From Pyrenopolyporus hunteri (taxonomy: Eukaryota; Ascomycota; Sordariomycetes; Xylariales; Hypoxylaceae): DNA of 64,000 nt. The translations under genes and the position numbers were made by a program. Location: NCBI GenBank assembly GCA_902806595.1, contig CADCXC010000004.1, positions 186,001 to 250,000 on the forward strand, written 5' to 3'. Shown here one piece after another: positions 10,277 to 22,600 of the stretch (its first letter is position 1; every line of letters starts with the position of its first letter). The notes beneath the pieces were generated by a model. The model worked only from the letters and a program-made list of their open reading frames with translations, ran no database searches and had not been told where the DNA came from.

Positions 10277-11315
10277 TAAATAAGGTGCACGGCTCAAATA
10301 TCAAACGTGGGAATGAATATAATTTTATTTTGGTGCTTTTATATGACTTTCGAATCGCGAATTCTACAATGTTGTTAATATAGCAATAGCGATGTAAGGG
10401 GGTAATTGATCTAAAATGCTATGGGTCTTTTAAGGGGTCATTCCACCCACCTCGTGAAGGTCTTATATAGCAACTAATCGTAGACATATATTAATATAAT
10501 TCTCTTAGGTATACTTTATACCATATCCAAGCATCCCCCTCGTCTTCTATTATTTATTTTTTTCTGAAGAAAGAAATCTATTATGAGAAAGTCGAGGGTT
10601 CTGCTGTGTCTATTACCTTCCTCCTACCTCGGCAAACGTCTCGGCCATAGTAAACAGTCAGCAATAACAGCTAACACCGCGGCGATAAACCAGCACGAGA
10701 GCCCATTACAAACACGAACGTAGCGCCGTCTTGGTTTCTTTGGACGACCTTAATTCTTCTGATAGTTATGGCACCATTATAAATAGCTTCGCTCGATGAG
10801 TGGTCGATTTCGCATTCGGAATTAGTAGCATATCTGACGATAATGTCTCGAGACAGATTGCTAAGGGCGATAATCTCGCGAGCGACGGCGATATCCTGTT
10901 ATATTTCATCTCATCCAGAAACGCACTCCGAGGTAGATAGTTACCTCGATATGTCATCCTCGATATGCCATCCGTTCTAACTCCGCCCTTCTATGGAACT
11001 GCAACACACCATTACCCCGTATCGCTAAAGCTGGAGGCTTCCGGGGGTAGGCATGCAGAATATTACCGAAGGGGCACACATTGTTTGCTACTTAGCGTTC
11101 ATAAGGGTGTGTCTCTTGTGTGTAACAAGCATCAATTTGCTTGCCGTTCTAAGGGGTATATAAACCTCCACGCGTCCCGCCGCTACTGAAGCGCATTCGA
11201 AGAAAGAATCAGGTAAACCGTCGGAACCACGAGAGACGGAATACCCCAGAGCGATTGTACGACTCCTTGTATGCGTCCTGAAACCTGTAGGCCAGGGCTA
11301 GCGAGAACTTTCAAC
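10277..11315. other. intergenic region; promoter of the MDR reductase
   Basis: About 1 kb without a supportable gene. A TATA box (GTATATAAAC at 11156-11165) lies ~150 bp before the reductase ATG. The first third is AT-rich and fits a 3' UTR/terminator region of the upstream gene. Confidence 0.5.
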
Positions 11316-12477
11316 ATGGTTGCCAATAAAACCCTCATTTTTAAGAAGATCCCCACCGGACTGCCGGTGCCCGGCGAGCACTTCGCAGTCGAGGAACGAA
11401 CCTTCGACCCCGAAGCCGTGCCAGCCGGTGGCGCTATAGTCGAAGTGCTATCCGTATCATTTGATCCGTACCTGCGGGGCCGCATGCGAGACGCCAGCAT
11501 CCCCTCGTATAGCGTCGCTTTTGTTCTAGGCGAAGCTATGAGCAACGCCGCTGTTGGTCGCATCTTGAAGTCGGACAACGATAAGTTCGAACCAGGCGAC
11601 GCCGTTTACACCGAGCTGCCTTTTGCGCAGTATTCTTCTCTTACATCTGAGAAGCTTCAACGTTCCAAAAAGATCGATAACCCCTACGACTTAAACCGTA
11701 AGTAACGCTTAGGCACCCTACCCCCTTTTCATCCCATCTCAGGGGGAGCATACGCCAAATGCTTCCGAGAAATCTAAGTTCTCCACAAAAGAAGCGCCAC
11801 TTACCATAACCTCAGTGGACTACTTCGTCGGCCCTCTCGGTCTAGCCGGACTCACAGCCTTCTCGTCGTTTCACAGGATTGGCAAGCCCAAGAAGGGGGA
11901 GATCATCTTCGTCAGTTCGGCCGCCGGCGCTGTAGGCTCCGTGGTCGGGCAACTAGCCAAGCGCGAGGGCCTCACGGTGATCGGGTCCGTAGGATCGGAC
12001 GAGAAGCTGGACTTCATCATCAACGAGTTAGGCTTCGACAGCGGCTTCAACTACAAGAAGGAGCAGCCTTGGGATGCGCTGGCGCGGCTGGCCCCCGAGG
12101 GCTTCGACATCTACTACGAGAGCGTGGGCGGCGAGCACTTGGAGGCCGCGCTGCAGCACATCCGCGTGCGCGGCCGCGTGGTGGTGTGCGGCATGATCGA
12201 GGGCTACAACAGCCCCCTCGAGGAGCGTTACGGCGTACGCAACCTGGCCGAGATCTTCGCCAAAAGGGTGAGCGTGGCCGGGTTCATCGTGAGCGACGAG
12301 GACTTTGGCCCGGCGTATGAGGACCTGCACCAGGAGACGCTGCAGAGGTGGATCGCGGAGGGCAGCTTCAAGGTCAAGCAGCACGTTACGCACGGCATTG
12401 ACAACGCGCCCCAGGGTTTTCTTGGGCTTTACCAAGGTAAGAACTTCGGAAAAGCGCTTTTGAAGATCAAGGAGTGA
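11316..12477 (+). CDS. NADP-dependent medium-chain (MDR) oxidoreductase, alkenal/enone reductase-like
   Basis: Two exons (11316-11697 and 11816-12477) joined in phase 1 across a 118-bp intron with a perfect GTAAGT donor. This gives 347 aa, normal for the leukotriene B4 dehydrogenase / prostaglandin reductase-like branch of the MDR superfamily. Residues ~1-125 form the GroES-like domain (SFDPYLRGRMRD is typical of the zinc-free branch). Residues 160-170 carry the Rossmann dinucleotide motif SSAAGAVGSVVGQLA. DIYYESVGGEHLEAAL and GRVVVCGMIEGYN follow as expected. Zinc ligands are not evident. Members reduce alpha,beta-unsaturated aldehydes or ketones with NADPH in the cytosol; the substrate here is unknown. 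The start at 11316 fits the family N-terminus (MVANKTLIFKKIP); an ATG 45 bp upstream is in frame but less likely. The second exon is markedly GC-rich at third positions. Confidence 0.9.
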
Positions 12478-14271
12478 TCGGTATTACCCTACAACTTTCG
12501 GGTTGGGCTCTTGAGGCGCTGCATATCCTGATAGTCTCCTGATACATCATATCATTTGCGTTATTAGTCGCCGCTGGTTTGCGATGTCTACCTGTCTAAC
12601 CAACATACGCACCTATCGTATAAGCCCATCGCTGCTAACTTACGATACTTACCCGGTCGTATGCATATCCTCTATAGAGTGGATATTGATGATTTGTTCT
12701 TAGACGGGAGGGCGTAATTATGGAGGTACCGAATCCAGGGCTTCAGAGTGTATATCGATCGGATAAAAAAAGATGAAAAATAAAACAAAATAAAGGAATA
12801 GGTACAGGTAGGTAGTGTGTCTTAACAGAAGCCCCGGACAACACGTTGGCTGTAAAAAACAGGTTTAGATGCATTGACAAATACCTAAGACTCCAATGCA
12901 GGGACACGCCTCACCGCAGGTTTCGTGGGCGGGATCTATACAGTACCACTTAGCCATAGCTAATTAGATTCTCCGCGTCGACCCCCTTACCTTGAGTTGG
13001 CACACCATTACCTTAGAACTACAGTATACGATACAGCTTTGCAGGTACGACGTATTCTTTATTAACGATTGTCAACTCTAAGCCATGCCATCCAACCAGG
13101 TAGGTAGGTAGTCAGCAACTAGGACGGGGGAACGCATCCTGACCCAGCTTAAGAGGGTAAGTACCTAGACACGTCATCGGTCTGCGCCTCGATCTTGACC
13201 TCAACCTAACTTATGTAGGTACTGGCCCGCTTGTTAGCCAAACAAGCATTTAACCTCGTTTGCTTGACGCGGCACAGCACCGGGCCGCCGGGAAGCCATA
13301 TGATAGGTATGCACGCGCAGGCAACGTTCCTATAACAAGGCCTATCATGTCCGTTAGGTAGAGACGCGTACGAATGTAGTACATATGCGTCAGTGCCGTA
13401 AGGAGGGTAGAAGGGGGTATACACAGATGACGCAGAAAGTCGATGCCACGAGATGTCCCGCTGGCTTCGTGCAGTAGAGCCTAGAGAAGCAGTAGCATCG
13501 TATTTACCTTAGGTACTTGACTAATTCATGAACGACCTACAGGTAGCAAAGCGCCATAGGTACCTAAGCAAACGCTCTTGCTGAGCTCAGAATCGAGTAT
13601 GACAGCCATACGAATATTACAACGTCCTGGCCAGTAGATAGGCTATTATGTTCGGCACTTTTGCAACACGGAATCCATCTTTGATTCACATACGTAAAAA
13701 CCTCCACATCACAAGGAGATGTCTATCTAACTATCGGGTGAATACATCCGTGTTCGCCGACTTGACGTACGAGTGCAAGCCTGCCCTTCAACCATCGGTT
13801 CTCGCAAGTATCCATCTCTGCTTAATACAACGCGGATCTTGTAGTGCGAGAATTCAACCAGGTTAAAACTTCTATCTTCTCCCTGTCTCTAAGGAGAACA
13901 GATCGCCTTTTTAGAAAGGCGCCGAGTCGAAACAAATTGATGACCTAAGGATGGAAGACACTCGGGTATTCCTTCAAGCACAACGCCGAAACACCGGGAT
14001 CCCCCCTCTCAAAAAAACATTATTTTGTAATCATATGGGTATTATAGAGGTGACTCTGCCGTCTACATCCGATGAACTTGAACATACCCGAAGAGTAAGG
14101 TTTGTTGGTTAGTGAGTTAAGTACATCGACCCAAATACGGCACCTAGAATTTAGGAAAAGAATTGAAGAATTCGGTCGTCGTTTACGCCGAGGCGATTGA
14201 GATTGCGTTGGAGAAGCCGCTTTGGTGGGAGGCGAATACCATGTGTCGTCGCATACTGAATTCGGACGTAT
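12478..14271. other. 1.8-kb intergenic region between convergent genes
   Basis: No gene is supportable. Two TAGG microsatellites occur at ~12805-12815 and 13097-13112. Small open frames at 13206-13424 (minus) and 13648-13866 (plus) lack motifs and signal peptides. The reductase and the CAX gene both end here. Confidence 0.45.
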
Positions 14272-16126
14272 TTAGCCGGAGCCTTCGGGGACCACGGGAT
14301 AGACTAGCTCGAGTTAGCAATTGTGGAATACAATGGGAAAATGAGAATATGACTTACACCAGGCGCATGTCGCGATGATGGCGTATAAGCACGTCAGGAT
14401 CAGGCCCTCGAGCCAGTGGCTTTTTCCGTCGCCGATCAGATAGTTGACTAGAAGCACGGAGACGAAAAGGACGATGACCTGGAAGGTGTCGAAAGCGAGA
14501 GTCATCTCCTGAACGCCCATGCCCCAGCCGATAATAACAAGTAGCGGGACAAGGAGAAGGGCAACCTGCATGGAAGAGCCGATGGCGACACCGATAGCAA
14601 GGTCCATCTTATCCTTAATCGCGACAGTAACGGCGGTCGCGTGTTCGCAGGCGTTACCAACGATGGGAAGGAGAATGAGACCAACAAATTCCTCGCTAAC
14701 AGCACCTGAAGAGGTGATGGCCTCGATACCGCTCACCATACCCTCCGCGCATAGTGCAATGATAACGGTCGCGCCGATGAGGGTGGCGAAGGCGACGACA
14801 AAGCTTAGCTGCGGTCCCTCTTCGTCGTCGTCTTCTGCGTGAGCAAGGGGATTCAGCATCATCTCGCTTAGTTTTCCGGTCTCGTCGCGAACACCAGCAT
14901 TGGTGGCGCCCGCCCTGGCGATTCCAGAAGCCACGGCGTTCTCCGGAAGGCCCTTCTTGAATATGGGCTTGCTTGCAACCTTTTGGCTCTCCTCGTTGAA
15001 TAGAGTCACGTGAGTCTTCATTTGAAAGAACAGATATGAAGCATACACGATCAATAGGATGATAGCGACGCCGTGAGACAAGCTGGGGACGGCCTCCGGG
15101 CTTAGCTGTATCGAGCCCTGATAGAAATCATCGGTGTGGGCAAAGACGGTGGGTACGATAAGACTTCCAACGGCTAGGGCTAACAGACTCGCGGCAGTCT
15201 GGGCTACCGTGGTGTTAAAGTATTGCTCCCGACGATTGATGCCTCCGCAGAAGAAGCAGAATCCGAGGACGAGAAGTAAGTTAGATAGGATACTGCCGAC
15301 TAGCGAAGTCTGGACAACCTTGATCTTGTGCTGGGTGAGAGCGATGATGGCCACGATCAGCTCGACGGCGTTGCTTGTTTAAAGTTAGTACATATGCAAA
15401 TCAACTTTGGAATCTGAATCCTTACCCGAAAGACGCGTTGATTAGCCCTCCAAGGACCTCTCCCGTTCGCATCGCAATCTCCTCGGTAGCATTACTCAGC
15501 ATCGCGGCTAGGGGGACGATGGCTATGAAGTTGACGCCAAACACAACCCGACCGTCATACTTCATGAAGTATAAAGCTATACCCGCCGGCGCAGCTAGTA
15601 GCAGGATATTGATAGGGGAACAGAAAAAGACGCGCTGAATCTGGTTCCAGGTGGTAAATGGAGTAGCGGGTTCGACATGCTTGAAAAAGCCGCCGGTACT
15701 CCTCCTCTTCTTCGATTTCTCGTCACCCTCTTCACTGGGAGTTTCAGGTTTGATTGTGCCAGTCTCCCTAGTGACACGTCGAACGAGACTGCTATTATCG
15801 AGATCATTCCCAACGGTAGTCGCCTGAGATGCGTAAACTTCACCCTGTTCTGCGTTGTTCCCTTCCAACTCCTTGCTATTCCGTGCCGACTGCTCGACCG
15901 GAGTCAGGATACGGCCTGGCGCGCTTGTAGATGGCCCGAGTTGCGCCGCGTCGTTTTCGCCAACTGCGTTTCCTCGCTCTGCTGCGTCTATCGTGCTTGC
16001 TCGCTTCGGTGCTCCGTAAGCTATGTGTCTAAATGGATTAAAGCGAGCACTACCACCAGAATCGCGGCGACTCATGGCGTGGGCCTTGGCCTTGATTTTT
16101 CTTATGTTCACTATATCCCAATCCAT
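14272..16126 (-). CDS. vacuolar Ca2+/H+ exchanger (CAX family)
   Basis: Three exons: 15426-16126, 14358-15373 and 14272-14303. Intron 1 (52 bp) has a perfect TACTAAC branch site. Intron 2 (54 bp, GTAAGT / CTAG) restores a family-like C-terminus, CAWFYPVVPEGSG; without it the protein would read into unrelated residues. The product is 582 aa from ATG 16126, or 565 aa from ATG 16075, which may be the true start. The N-terminal ~150 residues are hydrophilic and variable, then ~11 membrane segments. The two cation-binding alpha repeats are visible: GNAVELIVAIIALTQ (~234-248) and GNACEHATAVTVAIKDKMD (~473-491). An acidic loop (DDDEEG, ~415) separates the halves. Such antiporters load Ca2+ (also Mn2+) into the vacuole using the proton gradient. 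Assignment is firm; only the start is open. Confidence 0.92.
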
Positions 16127-19100
16127 CAGTTAAGCATGTGCTCAATATTGCGGCAAGAGTAATGATATCTGCTAGTAAAGCTAGTGGTATAGCAACTTGC
16201 AAAGAAAGAAAGGAAAAGGGGGGACGACGAAGGGCGAAAGGGTAAGAATGCAGTGTGGTACGTGGCCAGGCCAACGGGTAAAAAAAAATTGACGTCTTTG
16301 TGCTTGGGATTTTATTGTTGGAATTGACGCTCCCTTGACGATAAATGTGGCAGGGAAACGGTTAAGAATAGATTAAGGGACAATGGCGCTAGGCGGTATA
16401 AATGAGGAAGGTCAAGCGTATGAAGAGGATGAAGCGTGTCTTGGCGCTAATATTATAGCGCTTGGAGTGATCAGTGACGGGTGATGACGGGAGTAATCCG
16501 TCTTCTCATCACGGAGAATGACTGCGACGGCGCGGTGAGATGGAGCAGACTACGGTGACTGGCAGCCAACCGTGTATGTATATAAGGTACTGTCAAACCA
16601 TAAAACGACGCTCGGATGGCCATTCGATTGCTTGCGTGATTCCCACATCGATTCAGGCCTTTTTGACATCCTGGTCGCCTTTGCTCCGCCGTGTTTGCCC
16701 GCGCTTCGATGGCGCTTCGGTAGGGAGAAGAAGTAGGGGGCAATTCAGGGTCACAATTCCAACCGGAAAAAAAGGGGGAAAAAAGGAAAAGGGAGTCAAC
16801 TGACATTCGTCGCCCATCTCGAGAGCCTCAAGTATGACTTTCAGCCTTATTTCTAAACTATGGGTAATCGCGGTAGGCTGGCTTTATAGGTTGCCTTGCA
16901 GAGATAGTTGGGGGCCGTAATTATCTGCGCGTTTGGGGAGATGTCGGTGTCGGTAGTTGGCTGGCTACCAAGCTTTGTATTATCGGTGCGGTACCTTTTG
17001 ATAATGCAACTCCGATACTGCTGCTGTGAAACGCGAGGCTCTACCGGTCTGCTGACTTGCGATATCCTTATTCTAAACGGCGTGAGGTTGTTTTTGGCGA
17101 GTTTCCGGTGAAAGGATATTTCCCGTCAGGGTCTAGAAATTGCCGAATCAAGATTATGAGGGCGACGAGGGGGCAGAATGTTAGGAACAAAATGAAGATA
17201 AAAACTGATGAGAGAGCGTATCCGAATTTGAAAGAAGAAAAAGATAAAAAGATAAAAGAGTATTATACCTTCGTAGTTGAGGGCGTCTGCCGTGGAATGT
17301 ATGATGTAGAAATGGAGAAGTGGAAAACCTTCGGGGGGGATGAAGCGTTGCCGGTGCGAATTGTCCTAATGAAATATAAAAGTACCTCTTCTTTTCCCTC
17401 TGTGCTCCTTAAGCAAAGCTAGGTACTACGTAGAGCAAGGGGATGCCTCCAGGATATTAAAATTAAATACATGTACCTACTACCTATTTTACATTATTCG
17501 TGCGATGCATATATAGGTACTTGCCCCCACACTAATAGGTACTTACCTAGGTGCCAGCAATGACACTGTATTGTACATCTTGACAAAGACGAACGTAGCC
17601 ATGGAACAGGCACTAAAATAAAGGTGGAGGCCTCCATTCAAAACGCTTGTATTCACTACCGGGCATACAATTCCATTTTACATGAGATGGATGATCGTTG
17701 ATTGGATCCTATATACGCCGTGGAAAGATGGCAATTCTTCGAGTATCACTGGCTGCTTATTGTGTCTCGATTTGGTTATATGAACTTTACTTTGTAGATT
17801 CTCCTGAACGAAATGAATGGCGTCTAGGTATGAGCTTTAAACGGCATCGTACCCAAATGTAGATACCTATCCAATGATATGTGCTTCATTCATGTATTGA
17901 TGAAACAAGGCGTCAAGACCTAATTACCTTGATACCCAGGTACCTACCTCGACGTATCTGGTACCCATGCAACGCGAATCGATTTGGATCCGCAGATGGG
18001 CTTTCCGTCTTGGGGTTTAGCCACAAGAAGCCACAGAACGTTAGGTACCTATTCGTAGTGCAAATGTAGGGCTGTTTACGCATGAACTGTGCTACCTAAC
18101 GTACCTACGGATCTAACAATTACTTCTAGAATCTCGATTTTCCTGCTCTAGAACGATTGTACTATAGAATAAAAGTACCATACGTGGCAGCCGGAAACCA
18201 TTTTATCAAGTTTCAAGGTTTGTCCCACAAGACTCACCGTGTAGATAGTCATTGACGTGGGTGGCCATAGCCGACCGTAGCTGTAACATGTCCCAGTGGA
18301 CGCATGATGACGCGTTTAGTTCCGAGTTAAATCAAGCTTAGCTTTTCAAATCGCGGAAGGGTATCGCCCGAACCCCTTGCCATGTGGCTGTACTTACCTA
18401 TATGTACCTACCTGTTTAGGTAAGTTGGAAGCACCTACCTACCAGGTAGGTACCTACACATGCACCACCTTATGTAGGGACCTGCTCAACTCCACTGCCA
18501 AGTTTTACATCAACAATTTCATCAACAATCTTCTGCAAACAGGGTCTAGGGAACACGCTGGACGACCACGACGTATCTCAATTGACGACATCGATTTGTT
18601 ACAGGCGTCTCTGTAGCTCGCAAGATCCCGCAACGCGGAGAATCGTTCTAACTCCAGCCTTCATCTATAGACATATTAGCGGAGTCGGTAATACTTACGT
18701 CGCAGCTTTATCTTACCTACATGTTAACGAAGCCTATCGCCAATCGTCAGGCTCATTGGCTGAGGAATTCAACCTAGCGTCCCTAGAACGGATTTGAGCC
18801 AGTACCTAAATATCACGCTCAATGTATGCAGGTATGTTACATGCCTAAGCCATGCAACTAAGATACCTACCTATGTACCTACCTATCTATAAAGAGTCTA
18901 AGGATTCCCTTGCTCCTGAAGTCCTCGGGCTATCAAATCATGGCGTTACGCCCGGCCGCTCAACCTCCCGCTGTGGCTTGGAAAGCAGTGTCGAGCACCT
19001 AATTTCCACAGCCAATCCCACGTGCTGCGCATATCTGTGTTAGATATCTGATGGTACCCCGTGCCACCGCCCCCCGCATAGGTACATTTACAAAAATCCG

Positions 19101-19690
19101 GACGACGATAATGATCTCGTATGTGATGGCAGGACAAAGGGCCTTGCAAAATCGGCTTCACAGGGACGATAGATCGAAGGCTCCCTCACTGGGGCAGTGT
19201 CTGTTAGTGAGGGAATTAAGCCTCACCCTACGTAGTAATACTGTGCCTAGACCTTTAGAATGCTGACCTATCGTAATTGACAGTCACCGCTCATTGCTGC
19301 CTACTTCTTACGACTATTCTAGAAAACGAAAAACATCGCTATATTTTATGTGTGGTAGGTGAGCATATAGCGAGGTCCCGTATCCTCGTCGCGAGAGCGA
19401 AATTCCTGGGGTAAAAGCATAGCCGAGCCAATGTTATAATAATACCAGCAAACACAGCCTATGGGCGTCGCTCGCGTTATGCGTCTCAATTAGCTCTTAT
19501 TACGTGATATAAGCAGTGCCAGATAAGGTGAGACAGTGTCCTCTTGTAGATGAACTGGGTAGTGAATTCGTACGAACAATTGATTGCCCGATATGTCCAT
19601 ACCGGGGGGGGAAAGCTCTTCTTACACTTATAGTCCGCTGCGAATATAATCATACATCATGAGGCCAGCACCGCATAAGGCTGAGAGTGC
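16127..19690. other. 3.5-kb intergenic region rich in TACC/GGTA microsatellite fragments
   Basis: I find no supportable gene. TAGGTA/TACCTA motifs cluster at ~17515-17552, 17938-17950, 18398-18460 and 18869-18891. A frame at 17057-17422 is lysine/glutamate-rich and low-complexity, with a non-ATG start, so I do not call it. The left part should hold the CAX promoter; the right end is the 3' flank of the Iml1 gene. Confidence 0.45.
18398..18460. repeat. imperfect (TACC)n / (GGTA)n microsatellite
   Basis: The stretch alternates TACCTA and TAGGTA tetramers in both orientations, producing short palindromes (ACCTACCAGGTAGGT). It is one member of a motif dispersed through most intergenic spaces of the window. 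Confidence 0.6.
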
Positions 19691-22600
19691 CTAGTGCTGA
19701 ACACTCCCTCGCCTAAAAAGCAGTGAGCCCGCTAGGTTGGGTGTAGGCACTCTGGGACTGGAACTGGCGCCCGGCTCTGTATTGCTACTGTTACCTCCGA
19801 GGACGAGTGTCGGAATATTAGCATCGGGGACTGTGTCGGGACCTAGAGTTGCCGCCCCCACCATAGGTGTACCTGTCACCCCCTTTTCGAGCGTTTCTTT
19901 ATAGAATGCATCCAGGGCATTCGCATGATTGCAGAATGCCTCGAATTCGTCTTTGAGGGCTTCCGGCTCCCCAGAGGTGTACTCGGCTAGACCTAAATTG
20001 TCTTTCGACAAACCCATCCCGGTGTTGCTCGGCGGTTCGGGAGGGGCCCGACAGCCGGATGGCGTAAAGAGTACGGGTCTAAACATCGGCGATGGGGCCG
20101 CCGTAGGCTCGGCTAAGCCGTAGTTCGTGTACGCGCTTGTACCAGCGAGGCGCGATACTCGCTCGTTAGGGACTGCTTCAGCGCGTGGCTGGGCGGGCTG
20201 GAAGACGGCCACCCGATTACTGTAGAGCCTATTCGCCAGATATAAGAAATCGCCTTCGTCGGTGATCTGGATCAAAGTCATGCCCGAACGATGGATGTAT
20301 TGGGAATATTTATAATCCGGCTTGCCCCATGAGTAGCTGACGTCCACGTTGCTCGGGAAATTAGAGGCTGCCTCGACGTCAAGCACGTAGTCGAACTTCC
20401 GTAGTAGCGCCTTCTGGTAGTAAAATTTACACGGCTGTGTCTGAGGCCCGAATGAATTAGGGTCGTAGTAAGTTACAGGACGCTGGGAAGGAGGAGGTAG
20501 CGCAAGCCTAATGCGATAGGGTCTTCGGAATGGATTGACCTCCGCGATTCGGCAGCTCTCCGCAATTGGAACCTCGACGAGGCGGAGGCCATGCTGTGCC
20601 GCGATTGCAGCCCAGGATTTAAGAGCATCTTCGATAAGTTTCGCCGTGACATTCATCCAGTCGATACGAATGTGGTAACAATTATCCGGGTTATGAAGCC
20701 TGTCATAATGCAAATTAATCCTCTCGGGGCGGTACGACCTTTTGCGATGATCAACGTCGTATTTCATCATCTTGCTGAGGAGGACCTTGGGGATCCTACC
20801 GCCCGTCGTCGCTAAGGTGGGCGTTGTACTTCCCGATATTGGTGAATTTTCTTCGTGGATCGACGTCGGCCTCTGCACTCCTATCTGACTGGGGCGGGGC
20901 GAGTCTTTCGGGGGATTCTCAGATAGAGGCGTGGAAGGGACCGAAACGTCCCGTCTTCTCGCGTTAAACCAACCGAGCGGATGGGGCTTCGCGTATTCGC
21001 TGACTATCTGATAAAAGAACTGGCCATCACGAAAAGGGTGTCTCCTCTCAACATGCACGAAAATACCACGGTCGCGGTCCTTCTTTGCGTCCTTACTAGC
21101 ATCCTTATCCCTTTCTCTGGCCTTATCATCCTCGACAACCATCAGAGAATTCCCGAGCTCAACCGCTTCTTCCCGGCTCTCAAGATCTTCAAAGTTGTCT
21201 AGCAACCAGGTCGTCATGTCTGATCCAATAAAACAGTGATAATGGATTCGAAAATGCCATCGCCGGGTTTGCATCCGAATCCCACCCAGTTCCACCGGTT
21301 GTTGGATAGCCTCGGCTAAAGCAGCAACATTAAAATTGGACTTTGAAAAACGCACCTTATCCGACACCAAGCCTTTGCGGTGAACAGATTCATTAGTCTC
21401 GAACAGCGGAAGCGTCTCCATCTCGGCCGCAATTACCACCGAAGGGTCCTCGGTCTTGTAAGTGATATCGAGAGGGTTGGGATCCCGCTTCCTCGCACCA
21501 GCGCTCTGGAACTGACGTTCAGAAGGCGATAGGAATCGATGGCGTTGCCAAAGCTGTGCTAATCTTTTAATGCCTTCGAGACGCACCTCCTCCTCGTCGT
21601 CCTCGTTCCGCGCTGCTGGAGCCGAGGACGTCCGAGGATACATCGGTATCAGCACGAAACGAGCCCGCCAAAACCTTAGATTCTCCGTCATCTCATCCGT
21701 GTGCCCTGCAAGATACGAATCTATGTAGTTCCAATTGCGCTCAGGTTTGGGGGTCATGATATCGACGTCAACAGTGCTGTACGTGTCATCAAGCAGAGTC
21801 CGAATCGCAGGTTTGTACGGGGATGCATGGTCCATTTGTAACAATGACTCGGTCGGCTTCCGCACGAAGATGTTTACTTCAACTTCGGTGCCGTTAACAC
21901 ACGATAGTTGATGAATTGTGTTACCAACGCTCATGAATATGCTCGTCCCATCGCCGATAGTTTTGTCTATCGAGAAGACATCTGCTATCTTCACGGCTTT
22001 TTGATCGAATGCTTTAGCTACCGACGGACCGATCACGATCTGGAACCCGTGCGCGAACCGGGCACCAACCAATTCTCGCAGAAACTCCACACGCGACTTA
22101 GGCTGTTCTGTGAGTTCGTCGTCCGTCTCTTCGGAGATGTTGTATGGCTGTCGCTGGTATTCTGTGTTGAATTGGGCCTGGGTTGGGAAATATTCTGTCG
22201 TTAATGGAACAGCTGCAGGGCACGATAAGGATTTCCATTTCATGACTCTCATCTCGGATGGTCGTGGGAAAACATGTTGCCATCGGCTGAACAAGATCGA
22301 ATCGTCGACTTTGTTTACGTTTGGATTGGAGGGATTGAGAACGACCAGCCATGGTGCCATGGCGGTTGTGGGTGAGAGCGTGGAGGGTAATTCCGGCACA
22401 CCCCCGGCCCGTAATTTAGAATTATACAGCTTCTTCTGATCCTCCTCTCTTAGAGCATTTGAATATCTAAAATCCCGGTCGTCAGGTTGCGCACTTCTAG
22501 CGACGGGCGTGGCCGGTGCCTGACCAGATCTCAACGTGCTCACAGGATCTAGTGTAGGTATAGGATTTCTAATTTGAATAGGGCGGCTTGGCGTTCTCTG

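Noticed and set aside
12028..12435. 135-codon minus-strand frame
   Set aside because: Antisense shadow of the GC-rich second exon of the MDR reductase, which has clear family motifs on the plus strand.
17057..17422. 121-codon K/E-rich plus-strand frame
   Set aside because: Non-ATG start, low complexity, no signal, no domain and no splice partner.
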